Shown in pieces: positions 1-7,552 of a stretch of DNA of 64,000 bases (positions are counted from its first letter, which is position 1; every line of letters begins with the position of its first letter). The notes beneath the pieces are model-generated. The model did no database searches, was not told where the DNA came from, and worked only from the letters and a program-made list of their open reading frames with translations. The translations under genes and the position numbers were made by a program. This DNA is from Natrinema versiforme. Its GTDB lineage: Archaea; Halobacteriota; Halobacteria; Halobacteriales; Natrialbaceae. The stretch is taken from contig NZ_CP040330.1 of NCBI RefSeq assembly GCF_005576615.1, forward strand, positions 1,178,001 through 1,242,000. The letters run 5' to 3'.

Positions 1-652
1 TCCACGCCGCGTGCATCCCGCTGATCCCCGTCCACGCGTGGGCCTCGTCGATCACGAGCAACTCGCAGTTCGCGTGGAAGTCGGCCCAGCGGTGGTGGCC
101 CTCGAGGTACTGGTTCACCCCCGCGAAGTTCGTGATGACGACGTTTGCGTCCTCGCGGATGCGCGCTTTCTCCTGTCGTTTCGTGTCGCCGTCGTAGACG
201 CCGACGGTGACCTCGAGTCCGAGCGCGTCGAAGAGGTCGTTGAGTTCCCGCTCCTGATCGCGGCTGAGCGCCTTCGTCGGGTAAACGAGCAACGCGCGCA
301 CGTCGGAGTTTTCTCGAAACCGTCGCGCGATGTCCAGTCCGTAGACGTAGGTCTTCCCGGAGGACGTCGAGGTCGCGACGCAGACGTTCTCGCCCGCGGA
401 CAGCGACTCGAGCGCCGCGGCCTGATGGCTCCACGGGTCGACCGCGAGTGTCGCCGCGAGTTCGGGCGGTAACACCTCGCGGGCCGGGACGTGGCTGGCG
501 GACTCGGCCGGCAGCGTGAACCGCTCGCGGTCCTGGCCGCTGTAGCGACTCGAGGGATACGTCTCGACCAGTTCCGCGGCGGTCAGCGCGAGGCCGTCCG
601 TCGGGATGCTGTCTCCGTCCGTCGTCAGGGTCTCGGTGTCGTCAGTTGGCAT
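1..652 (-). CDS. DEAD/DEAH-box helicase, MrfA/Hrq1-like (3' end outside window)
   Basis: Superfamily 2 helicase; only the first 217 residues are inside the window. Visible in order: a Q-motif-like WSHQ near residue 77, Walker A (ATSTSSGKT) at 93-101, motif Ia PTKAL near 125, YDGDTKRQEKARI near 154, ITNFAGVNQYL near 175, and Walker B DEAH at 202-205 followed by AWTGISG. The DGDT..R..I and DEAH-x5-G pattern is typical of the YprA/MrfA-Hrq1 group, which carries a DUF1998 zinc region at its C-terminus (not visible here). The ATG at 652 lies two bases after the stop of the upstream exonuclease gene, so the two are almost certainly co-translated. The likely role is 3'-5' unwinding in DNA damage repair. 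The family call is strong; the repair role is inference. Confidence 0.85.
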   Translation of the reverse strand, partial: MPTDDTETLTTDGDSIPTDGLALTAAELVETYPSSRYSGQDRERFTLPAESASHVPAREVLPPELAATLAVDPWSHQAAALESLSAGENVCVATSTSSGKTYVYGLDIARRFRENSDVRALLVYPTKALSRDQERELNDLFDALGLEVTVGVYDGDTKRQEKARIREDANVVITNFAGVNQYLEGHHRWADFHANCELLVIDEAHAWTGISGMHAAW

Positions 653-654
653 AC

Positions 655-2151
655 TCAAAAGTCTGCGAGTCCGGTCTGGGTCGTCGAATCGTCCGTCGCT
701 CGATCTCCGTTTGCGCCGCGCTCGGTCGCGGGCGGAGCCGCGGCGATCGCATCGTAGACCGCGGCCAGTTCGCGAACGTCTGCCTCGCAGTACCGACGCG
801 CCGCGTCCCAGTCGATACCGAAATCGGTCGCGGCATCCGAGCCGCCGTTCGCGCCGGAATCGGGACCGCTCGAGCCCTCGAGCAATCGCCGAATCCGCTC
901 GGCGAGGGTCTTCCCGTCGAGGGCCGCCGCGGCACCCGAGCGGTCGCAGCCGAGCGCGTGCGCGACATCCTCGAGTCGGTCGGTCCGGCCCGGCAGGACG
1001 GCATTGTCCCGTCGCACCGCCCAGTCGTAGGGATCGTAGGTGGACACGTGTTCGCGCCAATACTCGTGATACGCGGGCGCGTCACGGGCGATGAACCGCT
1101 CGAGGTGCTCGTAGTCGAACGAGTGGCCGTTCCACGCGACCAGCGACGGGGCGTCGTACTCGGCGGCCAGCCACGAGACGAACTCGCGGGTCGCCGCGCC
1201 CGGGTCGTCGCGGGTCGGCTCGGTGTCGACGAAGTCGAGGTAGGCGTCGCGTTCGGGATCGTAGACACCGATTACCCAGATGATCGTCGGCTGGAGCCCG
1301 TCGGTTTCGATGTCGACGAACAGCGGCGTCGCCGCGTCGGCCGCCGGCGGGACCGGGTCGGCGGTTCGTCGGACGACGCGGGACTCGGCGAGCGCCCGCG
1401 CGCCGTCGACGATCTCGCGAGCCGTCGACGTGCCGATGCCGTCGATCGCACACAGCGCCGTCTCCGTCGCCTCGGCGACGGCCGCGCGCGTGTCGTACCC
1501 GTTTTCCCGAAGTCGCTCCGCCGTCGTCGGGCCGACGCCGGCGAGCGCCCGCAGCCCGAACCGGTCCGCCGGGACCGACGAGACCGCGACCGACCCCGAT
1601 CGATCGCAGGTGAGACCCGCGAGTTCCGCGGCACCGGACCGGCGGAGCGGGGCGACCCCCCGAACCGGCAGTCGGACCGACTCGCCGTCGACGGTCGCCG
1701 CCCAGACGTGGTCGTAACTCGCCTCGAGCGCGCCGGTGAGAAACGTCGGGTCCCCGCCCGCTCGGGCCCGGTAGCGGGCGGCGGCCTCGCGGCCGGCGAG
1801 AGTCGCCGCCAGCGAGACGGCGTCGGTCGTCGGCTCGAGGTCGTCACAGACGACGTAGTCAGCGGATGGGTGGCTTTCGGCCGCGTCCTCGAGCAGCGCG
1901 GCCGATCCCGAGAAGAGAAACGAAACGTCACCGACGGTCTCCGTCCGGACCTCCGCGGGACCGGCGGCGGAGACGACCGGCCCGTCGAACGCGCGCCGGA
2001 GGCGGCTCACGACGCGGACGTCCGAGGCGTCGCGAACGACGTAGACGAGGGCCGGATCGAAGTAGCCGAGCACGTCGCGCAGCGCCGACCCGTCCAGTTC
2101 GGCGACGGCGTCACAGCGCAGCGCCAACAGCTCGGCACCCTCGGCAGACAT
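655..2151 (-). CDS. RNase H-fold 3'-5' exonuclease with HhH motifs, MrfB/YprB-like
   Basis: 498 residues. The C-terminal half has a DEDD exonuclease pattern: D280-I-E282 (LFVDIETDG), D346 in WNGHSFDYEHL, and Y454-x3-D458 in YCEAD, which fits the DEDDy subclass. Before it are two helix-hairpin-helix motifs, LAGVGPTTAERL (203-214) and IDGIGTSTAREI (236-247), suggesting duplex or junction binding. The N-terminal 190 residues look like a further RNase H-like or nuclease-remnant domain without clear catalytic residues. It is followed after two bases by the MrfA-like helicase, the same helicase-exonuclease pairing as Bacillus YprA/YprB (MrfAB), which repairs mitomycin C lesions. No TPR region is obvious. 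Start chosen at MSAEGAE. Enzyme class confident; pathway inferred from the pairing. Confidence 0.85.
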   Translation of the reverse strand: MSAEGAELLALRCDAVAELDGSALRDVLGYFDPALVYVVRDASDVRVVSRLRRAFDGPVVSAAGPAEVRTETVGDVSFLFSGSAALLEDAAESHPSADYVVCDDLEPTTDAVSLAATLAGREAAARYRARAGGDPTFLTGALEASYDHVWAATVDGESVRLPVRGVAPLRRSGAAELAGLTCDRSGSVAVSSVPADRFGLRALAGVGPTTAERLRENGYDTRAAVAEATETALCAIDGIGTSTAREIVDGARALAESRVVRRTADPVPPAADAATPLFVDIETDGLQPTIIWVIGVYDPERDAYLDFVDTEPTRDDPGAATREFVSWLAAEYDAPSLVAWNGHSFDYEHLERFIARDAPAYHEYWREHVSTYDPYDWAVRRDNAVLPGRTDRLEDVAHALGCDRSGAAAALDGKTLAERIRRLLEGSSGPDSGANGGSDAATDFGIDWDAARRYCEADVRELAAVYDAIAAAPPATERGANGDRATDDSTTQTGLADF

Positions 2152-2214
2152 AGAGATGGCCTAGCAGCGGGCGGCCATAAGGTTCGTGGACTCGCGCGGT
2201 CCGCGAGCCCCGCT

Positions 2215-2298
2215 CATACGGTCTCCTGTCCGTCATTGCCGGCGCAACCCAGCGCGGTCGGGGTTGCGCCGGTCAATCAGTACCGCGACCCGTATCAG
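2215..2298. repeat. 84-bp dispersed palindromic repeat, copy 1
   Basis: Holds a perfect 12-bp inverted repeat (CCGGCGCAACCC / GGGTTGCGCCGG) inside imperfect outer ends (CATACGG... / ...CCGTATCAG). A second 84-bp copy lies at 30292-30375. The stop codon of the thioredoxin gene (2295-2297) falls in its right end, so insertion here may have set that protein's C-terminus. Confidence 0.8.
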
Positions 2299-2645
2299 TC
2301 GGCGTCGACGGCGTTCGGAACGTGGGTCTCGAGGAAGTCGGTAACGGCGTCGCCGCCCTGAAAGCCCTCCGCCAGTCGCGCGGTTTCGTCACCGTCCTCG
2401 AACAGGATCAGCGTCGGCACCGACCGGATGTCGAACCGGTCGACGAGCTCGATATCGTCGCCGGGGTTGACCATCCCGATGGCGACGTCGGTCGCGCGGG
2501 CGACGTTCCCCAGTACCGGCTCCATCGCCTGACACAGCGCACAGCCGCTGGTGTAGAACTCGACGAGCGCCACGTCGTGGCTCTCCACGAAGGTCTCGAG
2601 GTCGTCGCCGGTCTCGAACCGGCTCGGTTTGCTGGTCGCGGCCAT
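2295..2645 (-). CDS. thioredoxin family protein
   Basis: 116 residues with a thioredoxin fold. The redox motif is C35-A-L-C38 (FYTSGCALCQAM), not the classical WCGPC, and the cis-proline loop is present in RSVPTLILFEDGD. It would act as a cytoplasmic thiol-disulfide oxidoreductase, but the non-canonical CALC centre means its redox potential and partners may differ from housekeeping TrxA. The start MAATSKPS was chosen because the upstream in-frame extension is Arg/Ser-rich shadow sequence without thioredoxin similarity. The gene's last codons and stop overlap the 84-bp palindromic repeat. No obvious operon partner: the MrfB-like gene begins 143 bases further along the same strand. Confidence 0.85.
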   Translation of the reverse strand: MAATSKPSRFETGDDLETFVESHDVALVEFYTSGCALCQAMEPVLGNVARATDVAIGMVNPGDDIELVDRFDIRSVPTLILFEDGDETARLAEGFQGGDAVTDFLETHVPNAVDAD

Positions 2646-2853
2646 ACTCGAACGGAGGGTCTCGCCGCGGAAATCGGTGACGGATGTCGCGGTGTTCGGC
2701 CGACGGAGAGGGCCTATTCGACGGACGGCGCCACGTCGACACGACACCCCTCGGATCGATTGACGGTGTCGTAGCGGAGATTCACCGGTAAACTGTATTG
2801 TGTGAAGGGGTTACGGAGTGTGACTTTATACGTGGCCGCTGTAGCCTCGCTCG

Positions 2854-3201
2854 ATGACCCAGCCAGCATCCACCCGCGACGACGGTGCGCCGACACGGCG
2901 AAAAGCGACGCTGTTCTGCTGGGAGTGTGATCACGCGAGTCCGATCGACGGCGACTGGCAGGTGCAGTCACGGCCACGACACGTCGCATACGTCTGCCCG
3001 TCCTGTGAGACCACGCTCGCGAAACGACCGCGGCGTACCGACCCGTCGCCCGCTCGAGCGCCGACCCCGCTGACGGTGTGGCGGCGCGCGCTCCGCACCT
3101 CGGCGACCGTCTGGCGGGCGAGCATCGATATCGGCATCTCGAGTCTGACCGCAGCGGCGGCGGTCGGTGCCGTCAGCGGCCGCGCCTTCGAGATGAGCTA
3201 A
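2854..3201 (+). CDS. haloarchaeal zinc-ribbon protein of unknown function
   Basis: 115 residues. Two CxxC knuckles, C22-W-E-C25 and C48-P-S-C51, form a small zinc ribbon in the first half. The second half contains a Ser/Ala-rich stretch (about residues 95-108) that could be an amphipathic or weak membrane segment. A good TATA-like CTTTATACG lies about 26 bases before the ATG, so the mRNA is probably leaderless, which supports both the start and the reality of the gene. Function unknown; the two-knuckle ribbon suggests nucleic-acid or protein binding, but nothing specific can be read. Confidence 0.7.
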   Translation: MTQPASTRDDGAPTRRKATLFCWECDHASPIDGDWQVQSRPRHVAYVCPSCETTLAKRPRRTDPSPARAPTPLTVWRRALRTSATVWRASIDIGISSLTAAAAVGAVSGRAFEMS

Positions 3202-3404
3202 CCGGCCCGCCGGGCGGTAACGGCGGCGGGAACGCGCGATTCGATCGGACCGGTGAACCGCGTTCTCGAGCCGACTCTCCACGACTATTCAATTCCGACG
3301 ATATTTTTCAGCCAATGTCATCCTCACTCCGAATATTCCATATTATAAACTACGAACGACCATTTTTATCTCCATTTGCGGATATTCGCCAACAACAATA
3401 GAAC

Positions 3405-3420
3405 TTTAATAGTAGAATCC
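3405..3420 (+). promoter_or_regulatory. TATA element of glnA
   Basis: The AT-rich run around CTTTAATAG lies about 28 bases before the ATG at 3442, placing the transcript start at or a few bases before the start codon. The whole 3283-3441 stretch is much more AT-rich than its surroundings and holds other TATA-like words, so nitrogen-regulated alternative starts are possible. Confidence 0.5.
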
Positions 3421-3441
3421 ATTGGCTTAGGCGAGCAGAAG

Positions 3442-4794
3442 ATGACGAACGGAAACTTAACCGCCGCGGAAGAGGACGTACTGGACGAGATCGAGGAGGA
3501 GAACATCGACTTCCTCCGACTGCAGTTTACCGACATTCTCGGGACGGTCAAGAACGTCTCCGTGCCGGCCCGACAGGCCGAGAAGGCGTTCACCGAGGGA
3601 ATCTACTTCGACGGCTCCTCGATCGAAGGCTTCGTTCGCATTCAGGAGTCGGACATGCGGCTCAAGCCCGACCCGGACACGTTCGCGATTCTCCCGTGGC
3701 AGGACCGCGAGGACGGCGCATCGGCCCGAATGATCTGTGACGTCATCGACACCTCCACGGGCGAGCCCTTCGAGGGCGACCCGCGCCGCGTGCTCAAGAA
3801 CGCACTCGAGCGCGCCGACGACCTCGGCTACACGGTCAACGCCGCGCCCGAGCCGGAGTTCTTCCTCTTCGAGGAGGACGAGGACGGCCGCGCGACGACG
3901 GAGACGGGCGACCATGGCGGCTACTTCGACCTCGCGCCGAAAGACCTCGCGAGCGACGTCCGCCGCGACATCATCTACGGCCTCGAGGACATGGGCTTCG
4001 AGATCGAAGCGAGCCACCACGAGGTCGCCAAGGGCCAACACGAGATCAACTTCGAGTACGACGACGCCCTGACGACGGCGGACAACGTCGCCACCTTCCG
4101 GACTGTCGTCCGCGCCATCGCCGCCCAACACGACCAGCACGCGACGTTCATGCCCAAGCCGATCCCACGCATCAACGGCTCGGGGATGCACACGCACCTC
4201 TCGCTGTTCGAAGACGGCGAGAACGCGTTCCACGACGACGACGACGAGTTCGACCTCTCGGAGACCGCTCACTCCTTCATCGCCGGGATCCTCGAGCACG
4301 CGCCGGCGATCACGGCGATCTCGAACCCTACCGTCAACAGCTACAAGCGACTGGTGCCCGGCTACGAGGCACCCGTCTACGTCGCGTGGTCCGACCGCAA
4401 CCGCTCGGCACTGATCCGCAAACCGGCCGCCCGCGTCCCGGCCGCCTCGCGCATCGAGGCCCGCTTCCCCGACCCGTCCTGTAACCCCTACCTCGCGCTC
4501 GCGGCGCTCATCCACGCGGGTCTCGACGGGGTCGAGCGCGACCTCGACTGTCCGGACCCGGTCCGGGAGAACATCTACGAGTTCGACGAGGAGAAACGCG
4601 AAGAGTACGGCATCGACACGCTGCCGACGAACCTCGGCGAGGCCGTCGAGGCCCTCGAGGAGGACGAAGTCATCTACAGCGCGCTCGGCGAGCACGTCGG
4701 GCCGAAGTTCGTCGAGGCCAAGAGCCAAGAGTTCGAGGACTACCTCGTCGACGTCTCCGACTGGGAACTCGACCGCTACCTCGAGACCTTCTGA
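3442..4794 (+). CDS. glnA: glutamine synthetase, type I
   Basis: 450 residues, normal length for archaeal GSI. It forms glutamine from glutamate, ammonia and ATP in the cytoplasm. Motifs seen: beta-grasp FDGSSIEGF (56-64), a glutamate/metal-site EPEFFLFE region, [12 protein letters not shown] near residue 244, and the [26 protein letters not shown] block near 330-350. There is no recognisable adenylylation tyrosine loop; control through GlnK, as known in haloarchaea, is therefore more likely. The start at MTNGNLT was chosen over an upstream in-frame ATG at 3376 because the TATA element at about 3410 fits transcription starting just before 3442, and family members begin near here. Convergent with the small winged-helix gene downstream. 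Confidence 0.97.
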   Translation: MTNGNLTAAEEDVLDEIEEENIDFLRLQFTDILGTVKNVSVPARQAEKAFTEGIYFDGSSIEGFVRIQESDMRLKPDPDTFAILPWQDREDGASARMICDVIDTSTGEPFEGDPRRVLKNALERADDLGYTVNAAPEPEFFLFEEDEDGRATTETGDHGGYFDLAPKDLASDVRRDIIYGLEDMGFEIEASHHEVAKGQHEINFEYDDALTTADNVATFRTVVRAIAAQHDQHATFMPKPIPRINGSGMHTHLSLFEDGENAFHDDDDEFDLSETAHSFIAGILEHAPAITAISNPTVNSYKRLVPGYEAPVYVAWSDRNRSALIRKPAARVPAASRIEARFPDPSCNPYLALAALIHAGLDGVERDLDCPDPVRENIYEFDEEKREEYGIDTLPTNLGEAVEALEEDEVIYSALGEHVGPKFVEAKSQEFEDYLVDVSDWELDRYLETF

Positions 4795-4946
4795 GGCGAC
4801 TCCCGCTTTCACCGCGTCTAACTCCGCCGCGATCGACACACCGGCGACGATTCTGTGACTGCCGCGGCTCACTGCGGCCGATTCCGTTTTCGTCGACACC
4901 GTCGTGAGAACAGCGACCCCTCGTCGGCTCCGCCCGCGTCTCGGGA

Positions 4947-5180
4947 TTAGTTTGCGACGACGTACTCCGAGTCCGCCTGCTCGACGTAGCCGGCACTCGA
5001 GAGCGAGTTCAGCACGCTCAGAACGTCGATCTTCTTCATCGCCAGTATCTCCCCCAGTTCGTCGATCGTCGCGCCGTCGGCCGCCTCGAGATAGAGATAG
5101 ACGAGTTTCGCGCTGGCTGACTCGAGGTCGTCGGGAACCGGATCGATCCGGGTGTCGGGACGCTGCTTTTGTGAACTCAT
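4947..5180 (-). CDS. small winged-helix (HTH) protein
   Basis: 77 residues. After a basic/polar N-terminus (about 1-17) the rest is one winged helix: helix 1 around SAKLVYLYLEAADG, then TIDELGEILAMKKIDVLSVLNSLSSAGYVEQADSEY, the classic helix-turn-helix plus wing. Likely a DNA-binding regulator of the MarR/ArsR/TrmB type, reduced to the DNA-binding domain alone. The TATA-like TTTATATAC lies about 25-30 bases before the ATG at 5180, supporting this start over the in-frame ATG at 5219. It is convergent with glnA, so a nitrogen link is possible but unproven. Confidence 0.75.
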   Translation of the reverse strand: MSSQKQRPDTRIDPVPDDLESASAKLVYLYLEAADGATIDELGEILAMKKIDVLSVLNSLSSAGYVEQADSEYVVAN

Positions 5181-5368
5181 TGTCACCTGTGTCGACCTCG
5201 TTCTAGTATATAAAGCCACTCGTAATTGGAGTACTGATGCATACTAGGACTCAATACGGATCGAGTCAACACACCGCAGATCGCGATGAACGAGACGGTC
5301 TCGAGACTGGACGGCACTCTCGGACGGAAAGACGATGTTTTACGGTCGTCAGCCCACCACCGAGAGAC

Positions 5369-5683
5369 ATGACCGCGGACGAGCGACCGACTGTGCCGAC
5401 GGAACTGGACCGCACGGGTCGCGAGGCAGTCCGAGAACTCGCGACGCGAGAGCCGGCGACGCTCCGGGCAGTGAGTTCCTATCTCGAGGAGGTGGCGGCG
5501 TGGAAAGCACGGGACGGCGAAGCGGAGAAAGGGGACGAGTCAACAGTGGCCGATCCGGAGACGTACCCCGACGGCATCCCGGAACGAGCGACGGTCTCGG
5601 TGACTGAGATCGCCGGCGTCGAGTACTACTACTACCAGTGGCGAGACGGTGACGAAATCAGGTCCGAAACGAGAGAGCGGTGA
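5369..5683 (+). CDS. small conserved haloarchaeal protein of unknown function
   Basis: 104 residues, acidic. The N-terminal half (about 10-45) is predicted helical (RTGREAVRELATREPATLRAVSSYLEEVAAWKA); the C-terminal part has a Tyr-rich strand (VEYYYYQWRDGDEIRSE) resembling the ending of a compact beta-sheet domain. The start at MTADERP was chosen because an in-frame upstream extension to 5237 lacks similarity to a folded protein. No catalytic motif visible. Function unknown. Confidence 0.6.
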   Translation: MTADERPTVPTELDRTGREAVRELATREPATLRAVSSYLEEVAAWKARDGEAEKGDESTVADPETYPDGIPERATVSVTEIAGVEYYYYQWRDGDEIRSETRER

Positions 5684-5777
5684 TCCTCGTGCAACCGCGG
5701 TCGGTTCTGCCGAGCGAGGGGGTGCGATTCAGCGTCTCCACACCGGGAGCCGGTCACGCGACCGGGCCAGTCGGCGG

Positions 5778-6602
5778 TTACTCGGACTCGAGCACTCGTT
5801 CAATCGCGTCCGCCACCCGCCGGGGCTGTGTCATCGGTTTCGTGGCACACCGAATTGGAAGCGGCCACGGCAGTCCGCGACGGATCTCGAGACGGCCGTC
5901 CGTGAGATCGACTGACTGCAACTGAGTACGGGGGACAAACTGGTAATTGAACGTCTTCGCTCGGCGAACGCACAGCCCGCTCTCGAAGAGCGTGTACGTT
6001 CGCTGTCTGCCGCCGCCGATCGCCTGTCCGATCATCGCACCACCGAACGCAGGAAGCGGATTGAGGACCAGCGGAATCGAGACTGTGAGAAGAAGGCCGC
6101 CGACGAGGCAGACGCAACCGAGAGCGAACCCGAGTCCGCGAATCAGTCGCCGGTATCTGGTATCTGGATGCGATGTCCACTCGGCCAGGACCGATTCCCG
6201 TTCACGAAGGGACGCCGCGTGTCGGTTCACGGTGACGAAATAGAAGACCGCTCCCGCGAGGGCGAAGACGAGGTATTCACCAAGCCAGGCCCTCAGCCAC
6301 GTCTCGTAGCCACGGGTGGCGGTCAGTTGGAAAAGCAAAACCGCAAGAACCGGGACGAATACGGCTATGATCGGGAAAAGGTACAGCCGCGTTCGGACGA
6401 GGGAAGTCGCAGGAGCCGTCGACAGATAGGTACGGAGTGCCACGAGAAGACCGGTACACCCACCAGCAACCACGGACCACGCTGTGACGTATCCCGATCC
6501 GAGGACGAGGCCCGTTCCACCCAGCGTGAGAAGGCCGACGTAACTCCCAGCAACGACCGAGAAGAACGCCGCAGAGGGTTGGCGGAACGACATATCCTCC
6601 AA
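5778..6602 (-). CDS. membrane protein with C-terminal PH-like domain, unknown function
   Basis: 274 residues. Hydrophobic segments around 12-35, 40-58, 75-95, 110-128 and 155-190 suggest four to six membrane spans. The C-terminal 80 residues (TYTLFESGLCVRR...TQLQSVDLTDGRLEIRRGL) resemble the YdbT/PH-like or YcxB-like domains found at the end of many small archaeal membrane proteins. The alternative start MSFRQP (6593) is equally possible. The sequence is slightly less GC-rich than its neighbours. No operon partner. Confidence 0.65.
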   Translation of the reverse strand: MEDMSFRQPSAAFFSVVAGSYVGLLTLGGTGLVLGSGYVTAWSVVAGGCTGLLVALRTYLSTAPATSLVRTRLYLFPIIAVFVPVLAVLLFQLTATRGYETWLRAWLGEYLVFALAGAVFYFVTVNRHAASLRERESVLAEWTSHPDTRYRRLIRGLGFALGCVCLVGGLLLTVSIPLVLNPLPAFGGAMIGQAIGGGRQRTYTLFESGLCVRRAKTFNYQFVPRTQLQSVDLTDGRLEIRRGLPWPLPIRCATKPMTQPRRVADAIERVLESE

Positions 6603-6702
6603 TTATGTAGTCTGTCTTAAATTACCTTGGGAGTAGATTCGATAGCGTGGAAAGATAGTGATTTGTCGATCCTGCTTGTTTCGGTCGGTCCCACTCGTTT
6701 CC

Positions 6703-7542
6703 TTACACCGATTCGTACGGCCCGAGTCGCGTCCCGTCTACCAGGTAGGCCTCGCCCCCGGCCAGCCCTGCGGGGAGAAACGGCGAGAGAAACGACTGCC
6801 CGGTCACGTTGATCCACGTCCCGCCGACGAGGTCGTTGAACGCCGGTATCACGACCGCTCGAGGCGGTGGTTCGTCCGCGTCCTCGAGCCACGAGACCCC
6901 CTCGTACTCGGGGCGGTCGCGAAACGGCTCGAGATCGAGGCGGCCGCGCAGCCACGCGCGCTCGACGCGACTACCGCCGACCTCGTCCTCGAGTCGCACA
7001 CAGGGGTGTTCGTGGCCCAGACAGAGTACGTCGCTCTCGAGGGCGGCCCGCGACGGCCACGTGTGGCCGTGACAGACGCCGATATCGCCGAGGGCAACGC
7101 CGTCGCCGGGGACGACATCGACCGTCGCCTCGATATCGTCGCCGTCAGCCAGCCACGTTTCGATCCGGCCGTCGTGGTTGCCCTTGACGACCGTCACCGC
7201 GAGATCGGCTCCGAAGGATTCGAACAGCACCTCGAGTTCGCCGCGTTCGGCCCCGCCGGGGTCCCCGATCGAGTGCATCAGATCGCCGCAGACGACCAGC
7301 CGATCGGGGTCGGTGCGCTCGAGCAGAGACAGCAGTCGCTCCCGGCGGTCGGGTGCCTGACTCGGAACGTCGACGCCGCGCTCGTATCGCAGCCCCGCCT
7401 CGTAGCCGGCGTGGTAGTCGGCGACGAACAGTGCTCGATCGCCGCCGACCGCGGCGGTCGCGGCCGGTTCGCCGGGAAGCGGTTCGATTCGAGTCGGCGG
7501 CGACCCGGCTTCAGTCGTGCTGGGACGGGAATCGTCTCGCAT
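6703..7542 (-). CDS. rpe: calcineurin-like metallophosphoesterase of the RPA1 operon (Rpe)
   Basis: 279 residues. It carries the metallophosphoesterase blocks in order: ADYHAG (near 42), VCGDLMHS (near 84), KGNHDG (near 120), VCHGHTWP (near 157) and LGHEHPCV (near 173), which build a dimetal site. In Haloferax the third gene of the rpa1-rpap1-rpe operon encodes such a protein, and gene order, strand and family match here. Starts 10 bases after the rpap1 stop, so it is part of the same transcript. Its substrate is not known; a DNA phosphodiester or nucleotide is plausible by association. Confidence 0.88.
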   Translation of the reverse strand: MRDDSRPSTTEAGSPPTRIEPLPGEPAATAAVGGDRALFVADYHAGYEAGLRYERGVDVPSQAPDRRERLLSLLERTDPDRLVVCGDLMHSIGDPGGAERGELEVLFESFGADLAVTVVKGNHDGRIETWLADGDDIEATVDVVPGDGVALGDIGVCHGHTWPSRAALESDVLCLGHEHPCVRLEDEVGGSRVERAWLRGRLDLEPFRDRPEYEGVSWLEDADEPPPRAVVIPAFNDLVGGTWINVTGQSFLSPFLPAGLAGGEAYLVDGTRLGPYESV

Positions 7543-7552
7543 CGTCGCCCGA

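Noticed and set aside
646-2361. Plus-strand 571-codon open frame opposite the exonuclease gene
   Set aside because: Shadow frame of the MrfB-like gene; Arg-rich with no motifs, while the minus-strand frame carries the nuclease residues.
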